Translations under genes and position numbers: made by a program
In this document: positions 45,028-57,131 of the stretch, one piece after another
Layout: every line of letters starts with the position of its first letter
Position numbering within the stretch: position 1 is the stretch's first letter
The notes under the pieces: generated by a model
What the model saw: only the letters and a program-made list of their open reading frames with translations
Database searches by the model: none
Told to the model about the DNA's origin: nothing
NCBI RefSeq assembly: GCF_001652915.1
Contig: NZ_BBQI01000017.1
Location: 144,013 to 208,012 of the forward strand
Source: Cupriavidus sp. D384
Lineage (GTDB): Bacteria; Pseudomonadota; Gammaproteobacteria; Burkholderiales; Burkholderiaceae
Direction: 5' to 3'
DNA: 64,000 nucleotides

Positions 45028-46299
45028 TCAGTCTGGGCGGTCGGCACCCCGATCCGGGGCGCTTTCGGGGCCCTCCAGGGGGTCTTCGGCGTCCCAGTCA
45101 TCGTCACCGGCCGAAGGCGGAATGCCCGCCAGGCGCGGATCGTACGGGGCGGGATCGTCGGGCCGCGATGCCAGCCATTGAGCAACTTCGACCACGGCTT
45201 CGCGCAGCGCGTCGAGGCCCAGCCCGTCGCGCGCCGAAATGAACACGCGTGTCGGCACGCCCTCCTCGTTACGCTCGATGCGCGGGCCCTGCTCCAGCAG
45301 TTCCGGCGCGGCATCGATCTTGTTCATCACCACGATCTGCGGGATGTCGGAAGCGTTGATTTCCGCCAGCACGCGGTTCACCTGCTCGATCTGCTCGTGG
45401 CGCACCGGGCTCGATGCATCCACCACGTGCAGTAGCAGGTCGGCATGGACGGTTTCGTCCAGCGTGGCGCGGAACGCCGCCACAAGCTGCGTCGGCAGGT
45501 CGCGGATAAAGCCGACCGTGTCGGACAGCACCACGTTGCCGAATCCATCGAGAAACAGCCGGCGCGACGTGGTATCGAGCGTGGCGAACAACTGGTCCGC
45601 CGCATAGGCGCGGGCCTTGGTCAGCGCATTGAACAGCGTCGACTTGCCCGCGTTGGTATAGCCCACCAGCGAAATGCTGAGCGTGTCGTTACGGGCCCGC
45701 GCGCGGCGCTGCGTATGGTGCTGGCGCTGCAGTCGCGCCAGATCGGACTTGAGCCGCTTGGCGCGGTCGTCCAGCATCCGGCGGTCCAGTTCTAGCTGAC
45801 GCTCGCCGGGGCCGCCGCGCATGCCGATACCGCCCTTCTGGCGCTCAAGGTGGCTCCACGCGCGCACCAGGCGCGACGCCTGGTATTGCACCTGGGCCAG
45901 TTCCACCTGCACCTTGCCCACGTGGCTTTGCGCACGCTGGCCGAAGATATCGAGGATCAGGCCGGTACGGTCGATCACGTGACGCCCCAGAAAGCGCTCC
46001 AGGTTACGTTGCTGGGCGGGGCTCAGCGCGTGGTTGAAGACGACCACATCGGCGTCCAGCGCGTCCGCCGCCTCCTTGAGCTCTTCCGCCTTGCCCGAAC
46101 CGATGAACAGCGCCGGATCGGGGCGCGAGCGCTTGCCGGTCAGCGTGTGTACGGGCAACGAGCCGGCCGTGGAGGTCAGCAGCGCCAGTTCGGAAAGGCT
46201 TTCCTGGAAGTCATGCTTGCCGAAATCCACGCCGACGAGAATCGCGCGCGAAGGATCGGTCTGGGAGGTAGCTCTGGGTTGCAAGCGGGTGGACGCCAA
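45028..46299 (-). CDS. hflX: GTPase HflX
   Basis: 423-aa ribosome-associated GTPase that splits stalled 70S ribosomes. N-terminal HflX domain (AILVGVDFGKHDFQESLSEL, ADALDADVVVFNHALSPAQQRNLE), glycine-rich linker GGIGMRGGPGERQLE, then the G domain: GYTNAGKSTLFN (G1), DTVGFIRDLP (G3) and NKID (G4). The acidic tail (DDDWDAEDP) is strain-specific in style. No ATG exists before the domain: the frame opens with a TTG at 46299 after an in-frame stop at 46342-46344, so a TTG start there or at 46284 is likely. Confidence 0.94.
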   Translation of the reverse strand: MASTRLQPRATSQTDPSRAILVGVDFGKHDFQESLSELALLTSTAGSLPVHTLTGKRSRPDPALFIGSGKAEELKEAADALDADVVVFNHALSPAQQRNLERFLGRHVIDRTGLILDIFGQRAQSHVGKVQVELAQVQYQASRLVRAWSHLERQKGGIGMRGGPGERQLELDRRMLDDRAKRLKSDLARLQRQHHTQRRARARNDTLSISLVGYTNAGKSTLFNALTKARAYAADQLFATLDTTSRRLFLDGFGNVVLSDTVGFIRDLPTQLVAAFRATLDETVHADLLLHVVDASSPVRHEQIEQVNRVLAEINASDIPQIVVMNKIDAAPELLEQGPRIERNEEGVPTRVFISARDGLGLDALREAVVEVAQWLASRPDDPAPYDPRLAGIPPSAGDDDWDAEDPLEGPESAPDRGADRPD

Positions 46300-46509
46300 G
46301 CGCCGGAAAAATTGGTTGGAAAACGGGGTTGGATCCGATTGTCAAGACAATGGCAGGCCGCGCTGCGGCAAGCTGTCGCACCTCATCGCCATTGGGCTCG
46401 GAGACGGACGCAGGCTTGATGGGGAACCGGATTTGGAAGGTGCCGCCCAGTCAGGGCAGCGCTGGCGGCGCAGGCCGGAGAACAGCTGGGACGGGAATGT
46501 GCAGCGTGA

Positions 46510-46531
46510 CGGCCGCATGCGGATGCGGCCG
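46510..46531 (-). other. Strong hairpin just after hfq
   Basis: CGGCCGCAT / ATGCGGCCG, 9 bp perfect with a four-base loop, 19 nt beyond the hfq stop. No T-run follows on the minus strand, so it may act as an RNA stabiliser or a weak attenuator between hfq and hflX. Confidence 0.4.
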
Positions 46532-46549
46532 CCCACAAACGAGGAAAAA

Positions 46550-46789
46550 TCAGCCCTCGGAGGAATCATCCACACGGAAATTGACCGCGCGCGCAGGCAC
46601 GACGGTAGAAATCGCATGCTTGTACACCATTTGGGTCACGGTGTTACGCAGCAGCACGACATACTGGTCGAACGACTCGATATTGCCTTGCAGCTTGATG
46701 CCATTGACGAGGTAGATGGAAACCGGCACGTGCTCTTTGCGCAGCGCGTTCAGGAACGGGTCTTGTAGCAATTGCCCTTTGTTGCTCAT
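46550..46789 (-). CDS. hfq: RNA chaperone Hfq
   Basis: 79-aa hexameric Sm-like protein that pairs small RNAs with mRNAs. It starts [23 protein letters not shown] behind GGAG at 7-nt spacing; Sm1 reads [18 protein letters not shown] and Sm2 contains [10 protein letters not shown]. The C-terminal tail is short ([10 protein letters not shown]), as in other betaproteobacteria. It is followed by hflX, the usual order, and preceded by der. A 6-bp hairpin with GAAA loop (46827-46842) lies in its upstream region. Confidence 0.98.
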   Translation of the reverse strand: MSNKGQLLQDPFLNALRKEHVPVSIYLVNGIKLQGNIESFDQYVVLLRNTVTQMVYKHAISTVVPARAVNFRVDDSSEG

Positions 46790-46999
46790 GGCACACTCCA
46801 AAATTATAGATTTAGTGATGGATCATGGGGACGAAAGTCCCCGGTTCAAGTCAGTTGGCGCAAAAACGCGCCAGAAAAAAGATCAAAACGGTACCAAGCT
46901 GGCATCTACGCGCAGGGCTTCCCCTGCTACTCGTGAATTTAGCCTCAGTTCCAAACGAACGCAAACGAAACTTCGGACGAGGAACGGCACCTTTTGGGC

Positions 47000-48343
47000 T
47001 CAATCCTTCGATTCGGCGTAAGGGTTTTTGTTCGTACGGAATTCGATGCGCAATGGCGTGCCCTTGAGCTTGAACGCCGTACGGAAGCGGTTTTCCAGGT
47101 AACGCTTGTACGCGTCCGTCACGTTCTGCAGCCCGTTGCCGTGGATGACCACGATCGGCGGATTGGAACCCCCCTGGTGCGCGTAGCGCATCTTGGGGCG
47201 CGATACCCCGGCGCGCTTGGGCTGCTGGAATTCCACTGCTTCCTGCAGCACCCGCGTGAGCTGCGGCGTCGGCAGCTTGACCATCGCGGCGGCGTACGCG
47301 TCGTCCACCGAACGCAGCAATGCACCAATTCCGGTACGTTCCTTGGCCGATACGTAATGGACGTTGGCGAAGCTCAGGAACTGCAGCTTGCGCTCCAGAT
47401 CGTGCTTCACGCGGTCGCGCGCATGGCCGTCAAGACCGTCCCACTTGTTCACGCCCACCACCAGCGCACGGCCCGACTCCACGATAAAGCCGGCGATATG
47501 CGCGTCCTGCTCGGAAATGTCCTGCTGGGCATCGAGCAGCAGCACCACGACATTGGCATCGGCAATCGACTGCAGCGTCTTGACCACCGAGAACTTCTCG
47601 ATGGCCTCGAACACCTTGCCGCGCTTGCGCAGGCCAGCGGTGTCGATCAGCGTGTAGGGCTTGCCACCGCGCTCGAACTCCACATAGATGGCGTCGCGCG
47701 TGGTGCCGGGCATGTCGAACGCGATCACGCGCTCTTCGCCGATCAGCGTGTTGACCAGGGTGGACTTGCCCACGTTCGGCCGGCCCACGATGGCGATCTT
47801 GGTGCCGCGCTGGTCAGCGTCGACCTCCTCGGCCAGCTCCGGGCGCTCCTGCACGGCCAGTTCCAGCGCCTCGTCGACGAGTTCGCTCACGCCGTCGCCG
47901 TGGGTGGACGAGATCGCATACGGATCGCCCATGCCCAGTTCATAGAAGTCGGCCGCCACCGAGGTGTACCTCATGCCCTCGGCCTTGTTGACGGCCAGCA
48001 TGATGCGACGCCCGGTCTTGCGCAGGTAGTCGGCGATCACACGATCCTGCGGCGCGAGGCCCAGGCGGCCATCCACCAGGAAGATGACGACGTCCGCTTC
48101 CACCACGGCCTGGCGCGTCTGCTTGGCCATCTCGGCCACGATGCCGTCCTTGGCCACGGGCTCGAAGCCGCCGGTGTCGATCACGATGAACGGACGATCG
48201 CCGATACGGCCCTCGCCATAGTGGCGGTCCCGGGTCAGACCCGGCAAGTCGGCGACGAGTGCGTCGCGCGAGCGGGTCATGCGATTGAATAGCGTCGACT
48301 TGCCCACATTGGGACGGCCGACGAGTGCGATAACTGGTTTCAT
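47000..48343 (-). CDS. der: Ribosome assembly GTPase Der (EngA)
   Basis: 447-aa GTPase with two G domains in tandem and a C-terminal KH-like domain, required for 50S subunit maturation. G1 loops are [15 protein letters not shown] near residue 5 and [15 protein letters not shown] near 183; G3 appears as DTGGF and DTAGLR and G4 as NKAEG and NKWDG. Length normal. It lies downstream of bamB after a 258-bp gap. Confidence 0.98.
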   Translation of the reverse strand: MKPVIALVGRPNVGKSTLFNRMTRSRDALVADLPGLTRDRHYGEGRIGDRPFIVIDTGGFEPVAKDGIVAEMAKQTRQAVVEADVVIFLVDGRLGLAPQDRVIADYLRKTGRRIMLAVNKAEGMRYTSVAADFYELGMGDPYAISSTHGDGVSELVDEALELAVQERPELAEEVDADQRGTKIAIVGRPNVGKSTLVNTLIGEERVIAFDMPGTTRDAIYVEFERGGKPYTLIDTAGLRKRGKVFEAIEKFSVVKTLQSIADANVVVLLLDAQQDISEQDAHIAGFIVESGRALVVGVNKWDGLDGHARDRVKHDLERKLQFLSFANVHYVSAKERTGIGALLRSVDDAYAAAMVKLPTPQLTRVLQEAVEFQQPKRAGVSRPKMRYAHQGGSNPPIVVIHGNGLQNVTDAYKRYLENRFRTAFKLKGTPLRIEFRTNKNPYAESKD

Positions 48344-48359
48344 TCAATAAATGGAAACA

Positions 48360-48573
48360 GGGGCCGGCACGCGCCGTCCCCAGCAATTCCGGAGTCATGT
48401 TGATCCGACAACCGCCGTGTTTGTCCACGGCTGGCCGCTTTTCCTGTCGGGGCGGATAAGGAACCGGTGTTCCAGCCCGCTATGTTGGCACGACCAGGGA
48501 TCATGCTACCGGATTGGCGCCGCCCATGCGACAGGGGCATGGGCGGGCTTGCGTGCGCTGGCACGCTTTTATT
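48360..48573 (+). ncRNA. Candidate small RNA opposite the bamB-der gap
   Basis: In this 258-bp gap the plus strand has a terminator-like end: a 9-bp hairpin CGCCCATGC/GCATGGGCG (48521-48545), then GCGTGC-GCTG-GCACGC (48551-48566) followed by TTTTATT. A further hairpin lies at 48360-48381. There is no protein gene on this strand for kilobases, so the terminator is unexplained. No convincing promoter was found and the extent is a guess. Confidence 0.25.
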
Positions 48574-48601
48574 CTGGCGCCATCGCTGGCGCCCCTGGCG
48601 G

Positions 48602-49753
48602 TCAGTTCGGCACGAAACCGTAGACGTCGCCGTCGCGGGTCTGCACCACCAGCGTCTGACCGGCAATCACCGGTGCCGCGCTGATTGCACTGCCGTCCGT
48701 CTTCATGCGCGCCAGGACGGTGCCGTCCTCGCGCGACAGGAAGTGGACAAAACCTTCATAGTCGCCCATCACCACCGAACGGCCAATGGACGCCGGTGCG
48801 CCCAGGCTGCGGTAGCGCAGGTCCGTATTCTTCCAGCGCTCGTTGCCGTTCTGACGATCGAACGAGTACACCGCCGACGTTTCGTCGCTGGCGAACAGCG
48901 AGTTGTCATCCTGCGTCAGACCCATCGGCGACGAGAAATCCTTGCCCCACTGCGGCTGTCCGTTGGTCAGCTCCAGGCAGGCGATACGGCCCTGGAACGT
49001 GGTCGCACACACCTGCCGGCCCATGACGGCGGGCATGCCCGTCACATCGTTCAGGCGCTCGATCTCCGACACGCCCTTCGGATACGACACCGTGCTTTCC
49101 CAGCGCAGCACGCCATTGCCCGGGGCCAGCACACCAAGCTTGCCGCCCGGGAAACCCGTGACGATGCCATCACCGGCGTACACCATGCCCATTGCGGCAC
49201 GCAGGTTCAGAGGCGCCTGCGAACGCTGGTAGATCCAGCGGCGGTCGCCCGTGCCGGCATCCAGGCCGATGATGCGGGTGTCGGTGGTACGCACCACCAC
49301 CAGGCCGTTGCCGACCAGCGGCGCCGACAGGACCTCGCCATTGACCTGCTTCTTCCAGATCTGCTTGCCGCTCTTGTCGAACGCGTAGACCGCGCCCTTC
49401 TCGCCGGCCACGGCGGTCGTGTCGCCGTCCGAGCCCGGACCCGAAGTCAGGTCGAGGTCGGTCTTCGCCTTCCAGAGGGTCTGGCCGTTGGTGGCGTTGA
49501 TGGCCATCAACGAGCCGCTCTTGCCCGACACGAACACCACATCGCCAGCCACCACCGGGGCCATGACGTACGGGCCGCTCTTGCCCACGTCGGCCTTCCA
49601 GGCCTGCTTGACCGACAGCGTGGCCGAAATCGGCTTCAGTTCGGTGGGCGGGTGCTTGTTTTCCTTGCTGAACAGCGAGCAGCCCGCCAGCAGGCCCAGG
49701 CAGGTGCCGGCCACGAGCGTACGGGATGCGGCTGTGCGAAGCAATGACGTCAT
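48602..49753 (-). CDS. bamB: Outer membrane assembly lipoprotein BamB
   Basis: 383-aa lipoprotein of the BAM complex that inserts beta-barrel proteins in the outer membrane. Lipoprotein signal ends [10 protein letters not shown] with the lipidated Cys near residue 25. The rest is an eight-bladed PQQ-type propeller with repeats such as [28 protein letters not shown] and [15 protein letters not shown]. The ATG has AGGA at 8-nt spacing. It lies 41 nt after the YfgM-type gene, the conserved order hisS-yfgM-bamB-der. Confidence 0.97.
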   Translation of the reverse strand: MTSLLRTAASRTLVAGTCLGLLAGCSLFSKENKHPPTELKPISATLSVKQAWKADVGKSGPYVMAPVVAGDVVFVSGKSGSLMAINATNGQTLWKAKTDLDLTSGPGSDGDTTAVAGEKGAVYAFDKSGKQIWKKQVNGEVLSAPLVGNGLVVVRTTDTRIIGLDAGTGDRRWIYQRSQAPLNLRAAMGMVYAGDGIVTGFPGGKLGVLAPGNGVLRWESTVSYPKGVSEIERLNDVTGMPAVMGRQVCATTFQGRIACLELTNGQPQWGKDFSSPMGLTQDDNSLFASDETSAVYSFDRQNGNERWKNTDLRYRSLGAPASIGRSVVMGDYEGFVHFLSREDGTVLARMKTDGSAISAAPVIAGQTLVVQTRDGDVYGFVPN

Positions 49754-49794
49754 AGGATGCGATCCTGAATTTTTTGAAAGGGTCCGCCGTCCGC

Positions 49795-50424
49795 TCACGC
49801 GGTGCCCAGCGCGTCGAGCTTGAACTGGATGATCTGGCGCATGCCACCTTCGCTCGCGCCAAGCTTTTCCAACGCGCGGCGATAGGCAGTGCGCGCTTCG
49901 TCGCGCTTGTCCTGGGCGGCCAGCAGATCGCCACGGCGATCGGCGAACAGCGCCTCATATTGCGCAGGCGCATCCTTCAGCAGCGCCAGGCCCTGGTCGT
50001 AGGCCTTTTCGTCCAGCAGCACGCCGGCCAGGCGCACACGCGCCAGCGGCGCGTAGTCGTCGCCGCCATGGTCGATGGCCCATTGCAGCTGCGTCTTGGC
50101 ACCGGCCAGGTCGCCCGCGTCGTACAGCACCTTGGCTGCGGTCAGCGCGCTCATCGGGCCATAGGCAGTGCGGCCGAACTTGTCTTCCAGGTCGGTGGCC
50201 GCGCGCTTGACGCGCTCGGCGTCGCGCGCTTCGGCAGCCTTGGTTACCTGCTCGTACAGCACCGCAGCGTCACCGGCTTGCTTGCGCTGCCAGTAGTTCC
50301 AGCCGGACCAGCCCGCGAACGCCAGCAAGGCGACAATCAGCGCCCAGGTGACGGCGTTGCCGTACTGTTTCCACCAGGCCTTGAGGCTCTCAAGCTGTTC
50401 CTGTTCTTCTAGATCGTAAGCCAT
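49795..50424 (-). CDS. yfgM: YfgM-family tetratricopeptide ancillary translocon protein
   Basis: 209-aa inner-membrane protein with a short cytoplasmic start ([22 protein letters not shown]), one span ([22 protein letters not shown]) and a periplasmic TPR-like domain (repeats around [25 protein letters not shown] and [20 protein letters not shown]). YfgM associates with SecYEG and periplasmic chaperones in E. coli. Position between hisS and bamB is the standard context. Confidence 0.92.
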   Translation of the reverse strand: MAYDLEEQEQLESLKAWWKQYGNAVTWALIVALLAFAGWSGWNYWQRKQAGDAAVLYEQVTKAAEARDAERVKRAATDLEDKFGRTAYGPMSALTAAKVLYDAGDLAGAKTQLQWAIDHGGDDYAPLARVRLAGVLLDEKAYDQGLALLKDAPAQYEALFADRRGDLLAAQDKRDEARTAYRRALEKLGASEGGMRQIIQFKLDALGTA

Positions 50425-50511
50425 GTCGAGGCAGTTACCCGCGTTGGTTGAAATTGACACGGCCGCTTCCTGGCAGGACAGCGGCCGTGCGGCGCGATTC
50501 CGACGGCGTGC

Positions 50512-51864
50512 TTATTGCTCGTCGTCCTCGTCGTCCGATTCGATTTCGTCGACCATCCTGTCGATGATGAAGTCGACAACATTCTCGGCCGGCACGCTGG
50601 TCTGCGGACCACCTTCGGCCGCATTGCCGCTGCGCAGCTGCTTGACCTGCACCGTACCGGCGGCGATTTCGTCGTCGCCAATGATAACGGCAAAGGATGC
50701 GCCACTTGCGTCGGCGCGCTTCATCTGCGACTTGAAGCTGCCGCTCTTGCCGTCCGGCGTGGCATGGAAGACCACATCCAGGCCCGCATCGCGCAGCCGC
50801 TCGCCGGCAATCATCGCCTGCTCGCTGGCGGCCTGGCCCTGGTGGACCATGTACACGTCGCAGCCCTGCGATTCCGGCACCAGCTTTTCCTCGCGCAGCA
50901 GTTCGATGATGCGCTCGATACCCATTGCCCAGCCGCAGGCCGGCGCGGCCTTGCCACCCATCTGCTGGATCAGCGGATCGTAGCGGCCGCCGCCGGCGAT
51001 CGTGCCCTGGGCGCCGAGCTTGTCGGTGATCCACTCGAACACGGTCAGGTTGTAGTAATCCAGCCCGCGTACCAGGCGCGGATTGATCTTGAAGGGAATG
51101 TTGTTCGCCTTCAGGATCCGCTGCACGCCCTCGAAGTGGGCCAGCGATTCCTCGCCCAGGAAGTCGATCAGCTTGGGCGCGTTCGCGGCCATCTCCTGCA
51201 GCGCCGGATTCTTGGTATCCAGCACGCGCAGCGGGTTGGTGTACAGGCGGCGCTTGCCATCCTCGTCGAGGATATCCTTGAAGCCTTCCAGGTACTTGAT
51301 CAGTTCCTCGCGGTGCGCGGCGCGCTCGTGCGCCTGGCCCAGCGAGTTCAACTCAAGGCGTACGCCAACCAGGCCCAGGTCGTCCCACAGGCGCTGGCAC
51401 ATCAGGATGATTTCCGCATCCACGTCCGGGCCGGCAAAGCCGAGCGCCTCGGCGCCAAGCTGGTGGAACTGGCGATAACGGCCACGCTGCGGCTTTTCGT
51501 GACGGAACATCGGGCCGGTGTACCACAGGCGCTTCGGGCCGTCGTACAGCAGGTTGTGCTCGATCGTGGAACGCACGGCCGCCGCGGTGCCTTCCGGGCG
51601 CAGCGTCAGGTTCTCGCCGTTCAGGGCGTCGGTGAAGGAATACATTTCCTTCTCGACGATGTCGGTCACCTCGCCGATACCGCGCACGAAGAGCTGCGTA
51701 TGCTCGACGATCGGCGTGCGGATCTGCTGATAGCCATAGGCGCGCAGCATGCTGCGCGCGGCATTCTCAAACATTTCCCACAGCGGGGCGTCGGCGGGCA
51801 GCATGTCGTTCATGCCCTTCACGCCCTGCAGTGCCTTGTCGGCCTTCGTCTTGTCTTCGCTCAT
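50512..51864 (-). CDS. hisS: Histidyl-tRNA synthetase
   Basis: 450-aa class II aminoacyl-tRNA synthetase. Motif 1 region follows [15 protein letters not shown]; motif 2 is [21 protein letters not shown]; the histidine A motifs are [15 protein letters not shown] and [32 protein letters not shown] motif 3 segment. A C-terminal anticodon domain is present, followed by a short acidic tail (ESDDEDDEQ). Located 51 nt after ispG. Confidence 0.98.
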   Translation of the reverse strand: MSEDKTKADKALQGVKGMNDMLPADAPLWEMFENAARSMLRAYGYQQIRTPIVEHTQLFVRGIGEVTDIVEKEMYSFTDALNGENLTLRPEGTAAAVRSTIEHNLLYDGPKRLWYTGPMFRHEKPQRGRYRQFHQLGAEALGFAGPDVDAEIILMCQRLWDDLGLVGVRLELNSLGQAHERAAHREELIKYLEGFKDILDEDGKRRLYTNPLRVLDTKNPALQEMAANAPKLIDFLGEESLAHFEGVQRILKANNIPFKINPRLVRGLDYYNLTVFEWITDKLGAQGTIAGGGRYDPLIQQMGGKAAPACGWAMGIERIIELLREEKLVPESQGCDVYMVHQGQAASEQAMIAGERLRDAGLDVVFHATPDGKSGSFKSQMKRADASGASFAVIIGDDEIAAGTVQVKQLRSGNAAEGGPQTSVPAENVVDFIIDRMVDEIESDDEDDEQ

Positions 51865-51915
51865 TGTTCTCTTCGTGATACCGGTGCTGCGGGTGCTGAC
51901 CTGGCGCCGCTGCGC

Positions 51916-53208
<1,293 letters not shown>

Positions 53209-53256
53209 TGCGTTACCACCTTCAAATGGCATGGCTGATTGCGCTGCCCGGCCGCA

Positions 53257-54396
53257 TTACTGCAGGGTCAGGCGCGCCACATTATTGCGGTCGGCAGACT
53301 TGAAGTTCACCGGCGCGCCATTGTGCGCCACCGATTCCACACCCTTCACGTTGCCGAGAATGACCTTGTACGGGCCACCTGCGCCGCTGCCGGTCACGGC
53401 ATCGCCGCCCTTGGCCGTGCCGCCCAGGATCACCTTGCCGGTGCGGTCGCGCACCTCGTACCAGGTGTCAGCGACGAAGCGGATCTGCACCGCGCTATCG
53501 CCCGACGCGGCAGGCGCTGCTGCAGCAGGCGTGGCGACGGCCGGAACGGCTACGGCGGGCGCGGCCGGCTTTGCCGGGGCGTCCTGCGTCAGATTCACGG
53601 CGCCGCCCGTTGCCAGCGGCATGCCAGCCGTTGCGGTCGCAGCCGTCGTAGTGGCAGCCGGAGCAGGCGCCGGAGATGTCCTGGCAGCCGGCTCGGCCAC
53701 TTCCGCCTTGGCCGGTTCCTTGGCCACAGCTTCGGCCGGAGCCGCTTCCGACGGTGCCGGCGAATCGTTGCCCGCCATCACCGGCGGCAATGCCGCAGTC
53801 ACGGTGCCGTCGCCATTGCTTTGCGTGGCGCCTTCTTCCGAAACCTTTTCGGACGGCTTGTCGCTTGCCGGGGCTTCCGCCGCGGCCTTGCTGTGCGCGT
53901 CGAACCATGCCTTGGCATGGTCGTAACCAAAATAGACACCCACCACGACCAATGCCAGCACGCATACCAGCCAGATCCAGCGGCCGCCGCCGCCGCCCGT
54001 CTTGCTGCCGAAGCGCTTGCGGTCGTCGAACGCCTGGTTGATCGCGCCTTCGTGACGGCGCGTAATGCCAGTCACCGGCGTGGCCTGCGCCCGCGCGTGA
54101 TACTGGCCAAGCAGGCTGTCGATATCGATCTGGAGCGTGCGCGCGTAGGCACGCATCACACCCTTGGCAAACGTCACGTCCATCAGGCTCGACACATCGC
54201 CTGCCTCGATCGCCACAAGCTTGTTCGGCGCCACCTTCAGGCGTGCACCGACATCTTCCAGTGACAGGCGTTGCGCCTCGCGACCCTCTTTCAGCTGCGC
54301 CCCGATCTCGCGGGCCACTGCCTCGCGGTCGGAGTCTGTCGCGCCGCCGGCAACTTGCGTTGCGGCCTGGCTACCGGCGCGCTCTTCTTCATTCAT
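53257..54396 (-). CDS. rodZ: RodZ-like cytoskeletal/cell-shape protein
   Basis: 379-aa bitopic membrane protein. The N-terminal xre-type helix-turn-helix (GAQLKEGREAQRLSLEDVGARL ... FAKGVMRAYARTLQID, residues 30-100) binds MreB in RodZ. One span follows (WIWLVCVLALVVVGVYFGY near 140-160), then a long Ala/Pro-rich periplasmic linker and a DUF4115 domain at the end (VQIRFVADTWYEVRDRTGKVI). It overlaps pilF by 8 bases and precedes ispG, the usual order. Confidence 0.93.
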   Translation of the reverse strand: MNEEERAGSQAATQVAGGATDSDREAVAREIGAQLKEGREAQRLSLEDVGARLKVAPNKLVAIEAGDVSSLMDVTFAKGVMRAYARTLQIDIDSLLGQYHARAQATPVTGITRRHEGAINQAFDDRKRFGSKTGGGGGRWIWLVCVLALVVVGVYFGYDHAKAWFDAHSKAAAEAPASDKPSEKVSEEGATQSNGDGTVTAALPPVMAGNDSPAPSEAAPAEAVAKEPAKAEVAEPAARTSPAPAPAATTTAATATAGMPLATGGAVNLTQDAPAKPAAPAVAVPAVATPAAAAPAASGDSAVQIRFVADTWYEVRDRTGKVILGGTAKGGDAVTGSGAGGPYKVILGNVKGVESVAHNGAPVNFKSADRNNVARLTLQ

Positions 54397-55168
54397 CCCA
54401 AGCTCCTCTCTCGTATGCGGTCAGCTCGCGCGAATCGGGGAAACGGTTACGCAGTTCCGCGATCATCGCGCCCTGCGTCTGGGTATCGCCCTGGCGGTGG
54501 GCAATGCGCGCACCCAGCCAGAGGGATTGCGCGCTGGCAAAGCGGCTCGCGTTGACGCGGCCGGCAAACTGCCGGGCTTGTCCCATGTCCCCGCGCTGGT
54601 AATTCAATTGCGCGAGATTCATGAGCACTGACGGATCATTACGGTCATAACCGTAGGCCGTTTGCAGATTTTTTTCGGCTTCGGCCAGATTGCCGTTACG
54701 CATCTCGCAAAGACCAAGGTTCGTCAGCGGCTTGATCGGACCATTGACCGAAGGGGTCTGCACCGCGCGTTGCAGCGTGGCCCTGCCCTCGGCATACCGG
54801 CCGGCCTGGCACAGGAACCAGCCGTAGTTGTTCAGCACGTCCGGATCGTTCGACCGCATGTTCAGGGCGGTACGGAAGCTGTCTTCCGCCAGTGCGTTCT
54901 CGTTCATGCCCATGTAGACCAGGGCACGCACGTGATAGGCGTCCGCGTTCGACGGATCGATATTGATTGCCTGCTTGACCTCGTCAAGCGCCACCGGATA
55001 CTGGCGCGCCTCCAGGTACTGGGTAGCCAGGCGCAGCCGGAGCGACGAACGCTTGTCCGCGGCAGTCTGGTCGGAAGCGGTCTTGATGTCCTGCTGGGGC
55101 CCCGTGGGCAGCGTGCAGGCGGACAGCATCAGCAGCCCTGACAGGGCAGCGACAAGCAGACGGGTCAT
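54389..55168 (-). CDS. pilF: Type IV pilus pilotin lipoprotein PilF/PilW
   Basis: 259-aa outer-membrane lipoprotein with TPR repeats that helps the PilQ secretin reach the outer membrane. Lipobox [10 protein letters not shown] gives Cys near residue 18. Six TPR units follow, for example [26 protein letters not shown] and [28 protein letters not shown]. The start overlaps the rlmN stop by four bases (ATGA) and its end overlaps rodZ, so rlmN-pilF-rodZ are translationally coupled. Confidence 0.94.
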   Translation of the reverse strand: MTRLLVAALSGLLMLSACTLPTGPQQDIKTASDQTAADKRSSLRLRLATQYLEARQYPVALDEVKQAINIDPSNADAYHVRALVYMGMNENALAEDSFRTALNMRSNDPDVLNNYGWFLCQAGRYAEGRATLQRAVQTPSVNGPIKPLTNLGLCEMRNGNLAEAEKNLQTAYGYDRNDPSVLMNLAQLNYQRGDMGQARQFAGRVNASRFASAQSLWLGARIAHRQGDTQTQGAMIAELRNRFPDSRELTAYERGAWDE

Positions 55169-56316
55169 GCAGGACGGGCCTCCCGAGCAGTACCGGCAAC
55201 CACCGGAACCAGTGGCGTGATCTTGCCGAACTTGCCGCGCTCGGCCAGACGGGTACGATCCATGACCTCGCCGGCCAATTGCCCGCAGGCGGCGTCGATA
55301 TCGTCGCCCCGGGTCTTGCGGATCGTCGTGACGATGCCCGCATCCATCAACACCTGGGCGAAGCGGCGGATCTGCTCGTTGTTCGAGCGCTTCAGCCCCG
55401 ATTCCGGGAACGGGTTGAACGGGATCAGGTTGAACTTGCATGGCACGTCGGCCACAAGCTTCAGCAGTTCCCGCGCATGCTCGACGGTGTCGTTGACGCC
55501 GTCGAGCATGCAATATTCGAAGGTAATGAAATCGCGCGGCGCGAATTCCAGGTAGCGGCGGCATGCCGCCATCAGGTCGGCCAGCGGATACTTGCGGTTC
55601 AGCGGCACGAGCACATCGCGCAGCGCATCGTTCGACGCATGCAGCGACACGGCCAGCGCCACGGGCAGATCCTTGGACAGGCGGTCCATCATCGGCACCA
55701 CGCCGGACGTGGACAGCGTCACGCGGCGGCGCGACAGCCCGTACGCGTTGTCGTCGAGCATCAGGCGCATGGCCGGCACGACGGCATCGTAGTTCAGCAG
55801 CGGCTCGCCCATGCCCATCATCACCACGTTGGAGATGACACGGTCGTCCTTCGGACCACGGCCCAGCTGGGCACGCATGGCGAATTCAGCCATCCACAGC
55901 TGGCCAATGATTTCGCCGGTCGTCAGGTTGCGGGAAAAACCCTGCTTGCCGGTCGAGCAGAACCGGCAGTTGACGGCGCATCCCGCCTGCGACGACACGC
56001 ACAGCGTACCGCGCGTGTCTTCGGGAATATACACCGTCTCCACCGCGTTGCCGGCGCCAACATCGAGCAGCCATTTCCGCGTGCCATCGCTCGACAGGTT
56101 GTCGGTGATGATGGCGGGCGAGCGGATCTCCGCCCGAGTCGCGAGCTTTTCGCGCAGCGACTTGGCGAGATCCGACATGGCGTCGAAGTGGCTGGCACCG
56201 AACTGGTGGATCCAGCGTTGCAGCTGCCGCGCACGGAACGGCTTCTCGCCGAGCTCGCCGCAATAGGCGGTGAGCGCGTCCGCGTCGAGGTCGAGCAGGT
56301 TGACGAGATCGTTCAT
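55165..56316 (-). CDS. rlmN: Dual-specificity RNA methyltransferase RlmN
   Basis: 383-aa radical SAM enzyme that makes m2A2503 in 23S rRNA and m2A37 in some tRNAs. The radical SAM cluster motif is [11 protein letters not shown] (C-x3-C-x2-C, near residue 111); [12 protein letters not shown] and [12 protein letters not shown] follow, and the mechanism Cys appears in [11 protein letters not shown] and near the C-terminus DIDAACGQL. Length normal. It lies 51 nt after ndk. Confidence 0.97.
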   Translation of the reverse strand: MNDLVNLLDLDADALTAYCGELGEKPFRARQLQRWIHQFGASHFDAMSDLAKSLREKLATRAEIRSPAIITDNLSSDGTRKWLLDVGAGNAVETVYIPEDTRGTLCVSSQAGCAVNCRFCSTGKQGFSRNLTTGEIIGQLWMAEFAMRAQLGRGPKDDRVISNVVMMGMGEPLLNYDAVVPAMRLMLDDNAYGLSRRRVTLSTSGVVPMMDRLSKDLPVALAVSLHASNDALRDVLVPLNRKYPLADLMAACRRYLEFAPRDFITFEYCMLDGVNDTVEHARELLKLVADVPCKFNLIPFNPFPESGLKRSNNEQIRRFAQVLMDAGIVTTIRKTRGDDIDAACGQLAGEVMDRTRLAERGKFGKITPLVPVVAGTAREARPA

Positions 56317-56367
56317 GACGGCAGTTCCAGCTTGACTACAGGTTCAGTCGTGAGTGTCAGAAGACAA

Positions 56368-56793
56368 TCAGCGGCTGTAAACGTTCATGCCCGGGAAGAA
56401 GAAAGCCACTTCCACGGCAGCCGTTTCAGCAGCGTCCGAGCCGTGAACGGCGTTGGCATCGATGCTGTCGGCGAAATCGGCGCGGATCGTGCCCTTTTCA
56501 GCCTTCTTCGGGTCGGTGGCACCCATCAGGTCGCGGTGCTTGGCGATGGCGTTCTCGCCTTCCAGAGCCTGGATGATGACCGGGCCCGAAACCATGAAGT
56601 CCACCAGGTCCTTGAAGAACGGGCGTGCCTTGTGCACTGCGTAGAACTGCTCGGCTTCACCGCGCGACAGGTGAACCATCTTGGCAGCAACGATCTTCAG
56701 GCCAGCGGCCTCGAAACGGGCGTAGATCTGGCCGATAACGTTCTTGGCCACGGCATCCGGCTTGATAATCGACAGGGTGCGTTCGATCGCCAT
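56368..56793 (-). CDS. ndk: Nucleoside diphosphate kinase
   Basis: 141-aa enzyme that equalises nucleoside triphosphate pools. The phosphorylated His lies in [10 protein letters not shown] near residue 117; the start [28 protein letters not shown] and VMSG-type [13 protein letters not shown] segment match the family. GGAG precedes the ATG at 7 nt. It heads the leftward run and has a probable promoter at 56840-56848. Confidence 0.98.
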   Translation of the reverse strand: MAIERTLSIIKPDAVAKNVIGQIYARFEAAGLKIVAAKMVHLSRGEAEQFYAVHKARPFFKDLVDFMVSGPVIIQALEGENAIAKHRDLMGATDPKKAEKGTIRADFADSIDANAVHGSDAAETAAVEVAFFFPGMNVYSR

Positions 56794-57131
56794 GAAAAAC
56801 TCCGAAAAATGAAGGGGTTACAAATGGATTAAACGTGCAATTCTAGCACGACCGCATGGCGGATTCGAGCACGCGTGCCAATGGCTTCCACGATACCTGC
56901 GGCATGCGGCATTGCCGCGATGATTGTTATTTTTAAATCACATTACATTCTTGAAATGTGGGAACGGCGGCGCAAACCCTTCGTCAAATGTTTGCGTTTT
57001 CGGAAAACAACTAATGACAAGGGTGATTGTGTGGACAAAGCCCCTTGCAAATCCGCAGGCGCGATGCCACATTGGCGCTGTGCCGTCGGGTTGCTCCGGC
57101 GCCTCACATAGATCTGATGACAGGAGTCACG
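56794..57131. other. Divergent control region between ndk and the BI-1 gene
   Basis: 338 bp without a gene. A TGCTAGAAT extended -10 (56840-56848, minus strand) probably serves ndk. The middle (56921-56960) is strikingly AT-rich for this genome (TTATTTTTAAATCACATTACATT), with an ACATT/AATGT dyad, and could hold the plus-strand promoter of the BI-1 gene. No hexamer pair was convincing. Confidence 0.5.

Noticed and set aside
46803..46808. TATAAT on the minus strand just before hfq
   Set aside because: A start from this box would fall inside the hfq ribosome site (GGAG at 46796-46799), and no -35 box is visible; chance AT-rich match is more likely.
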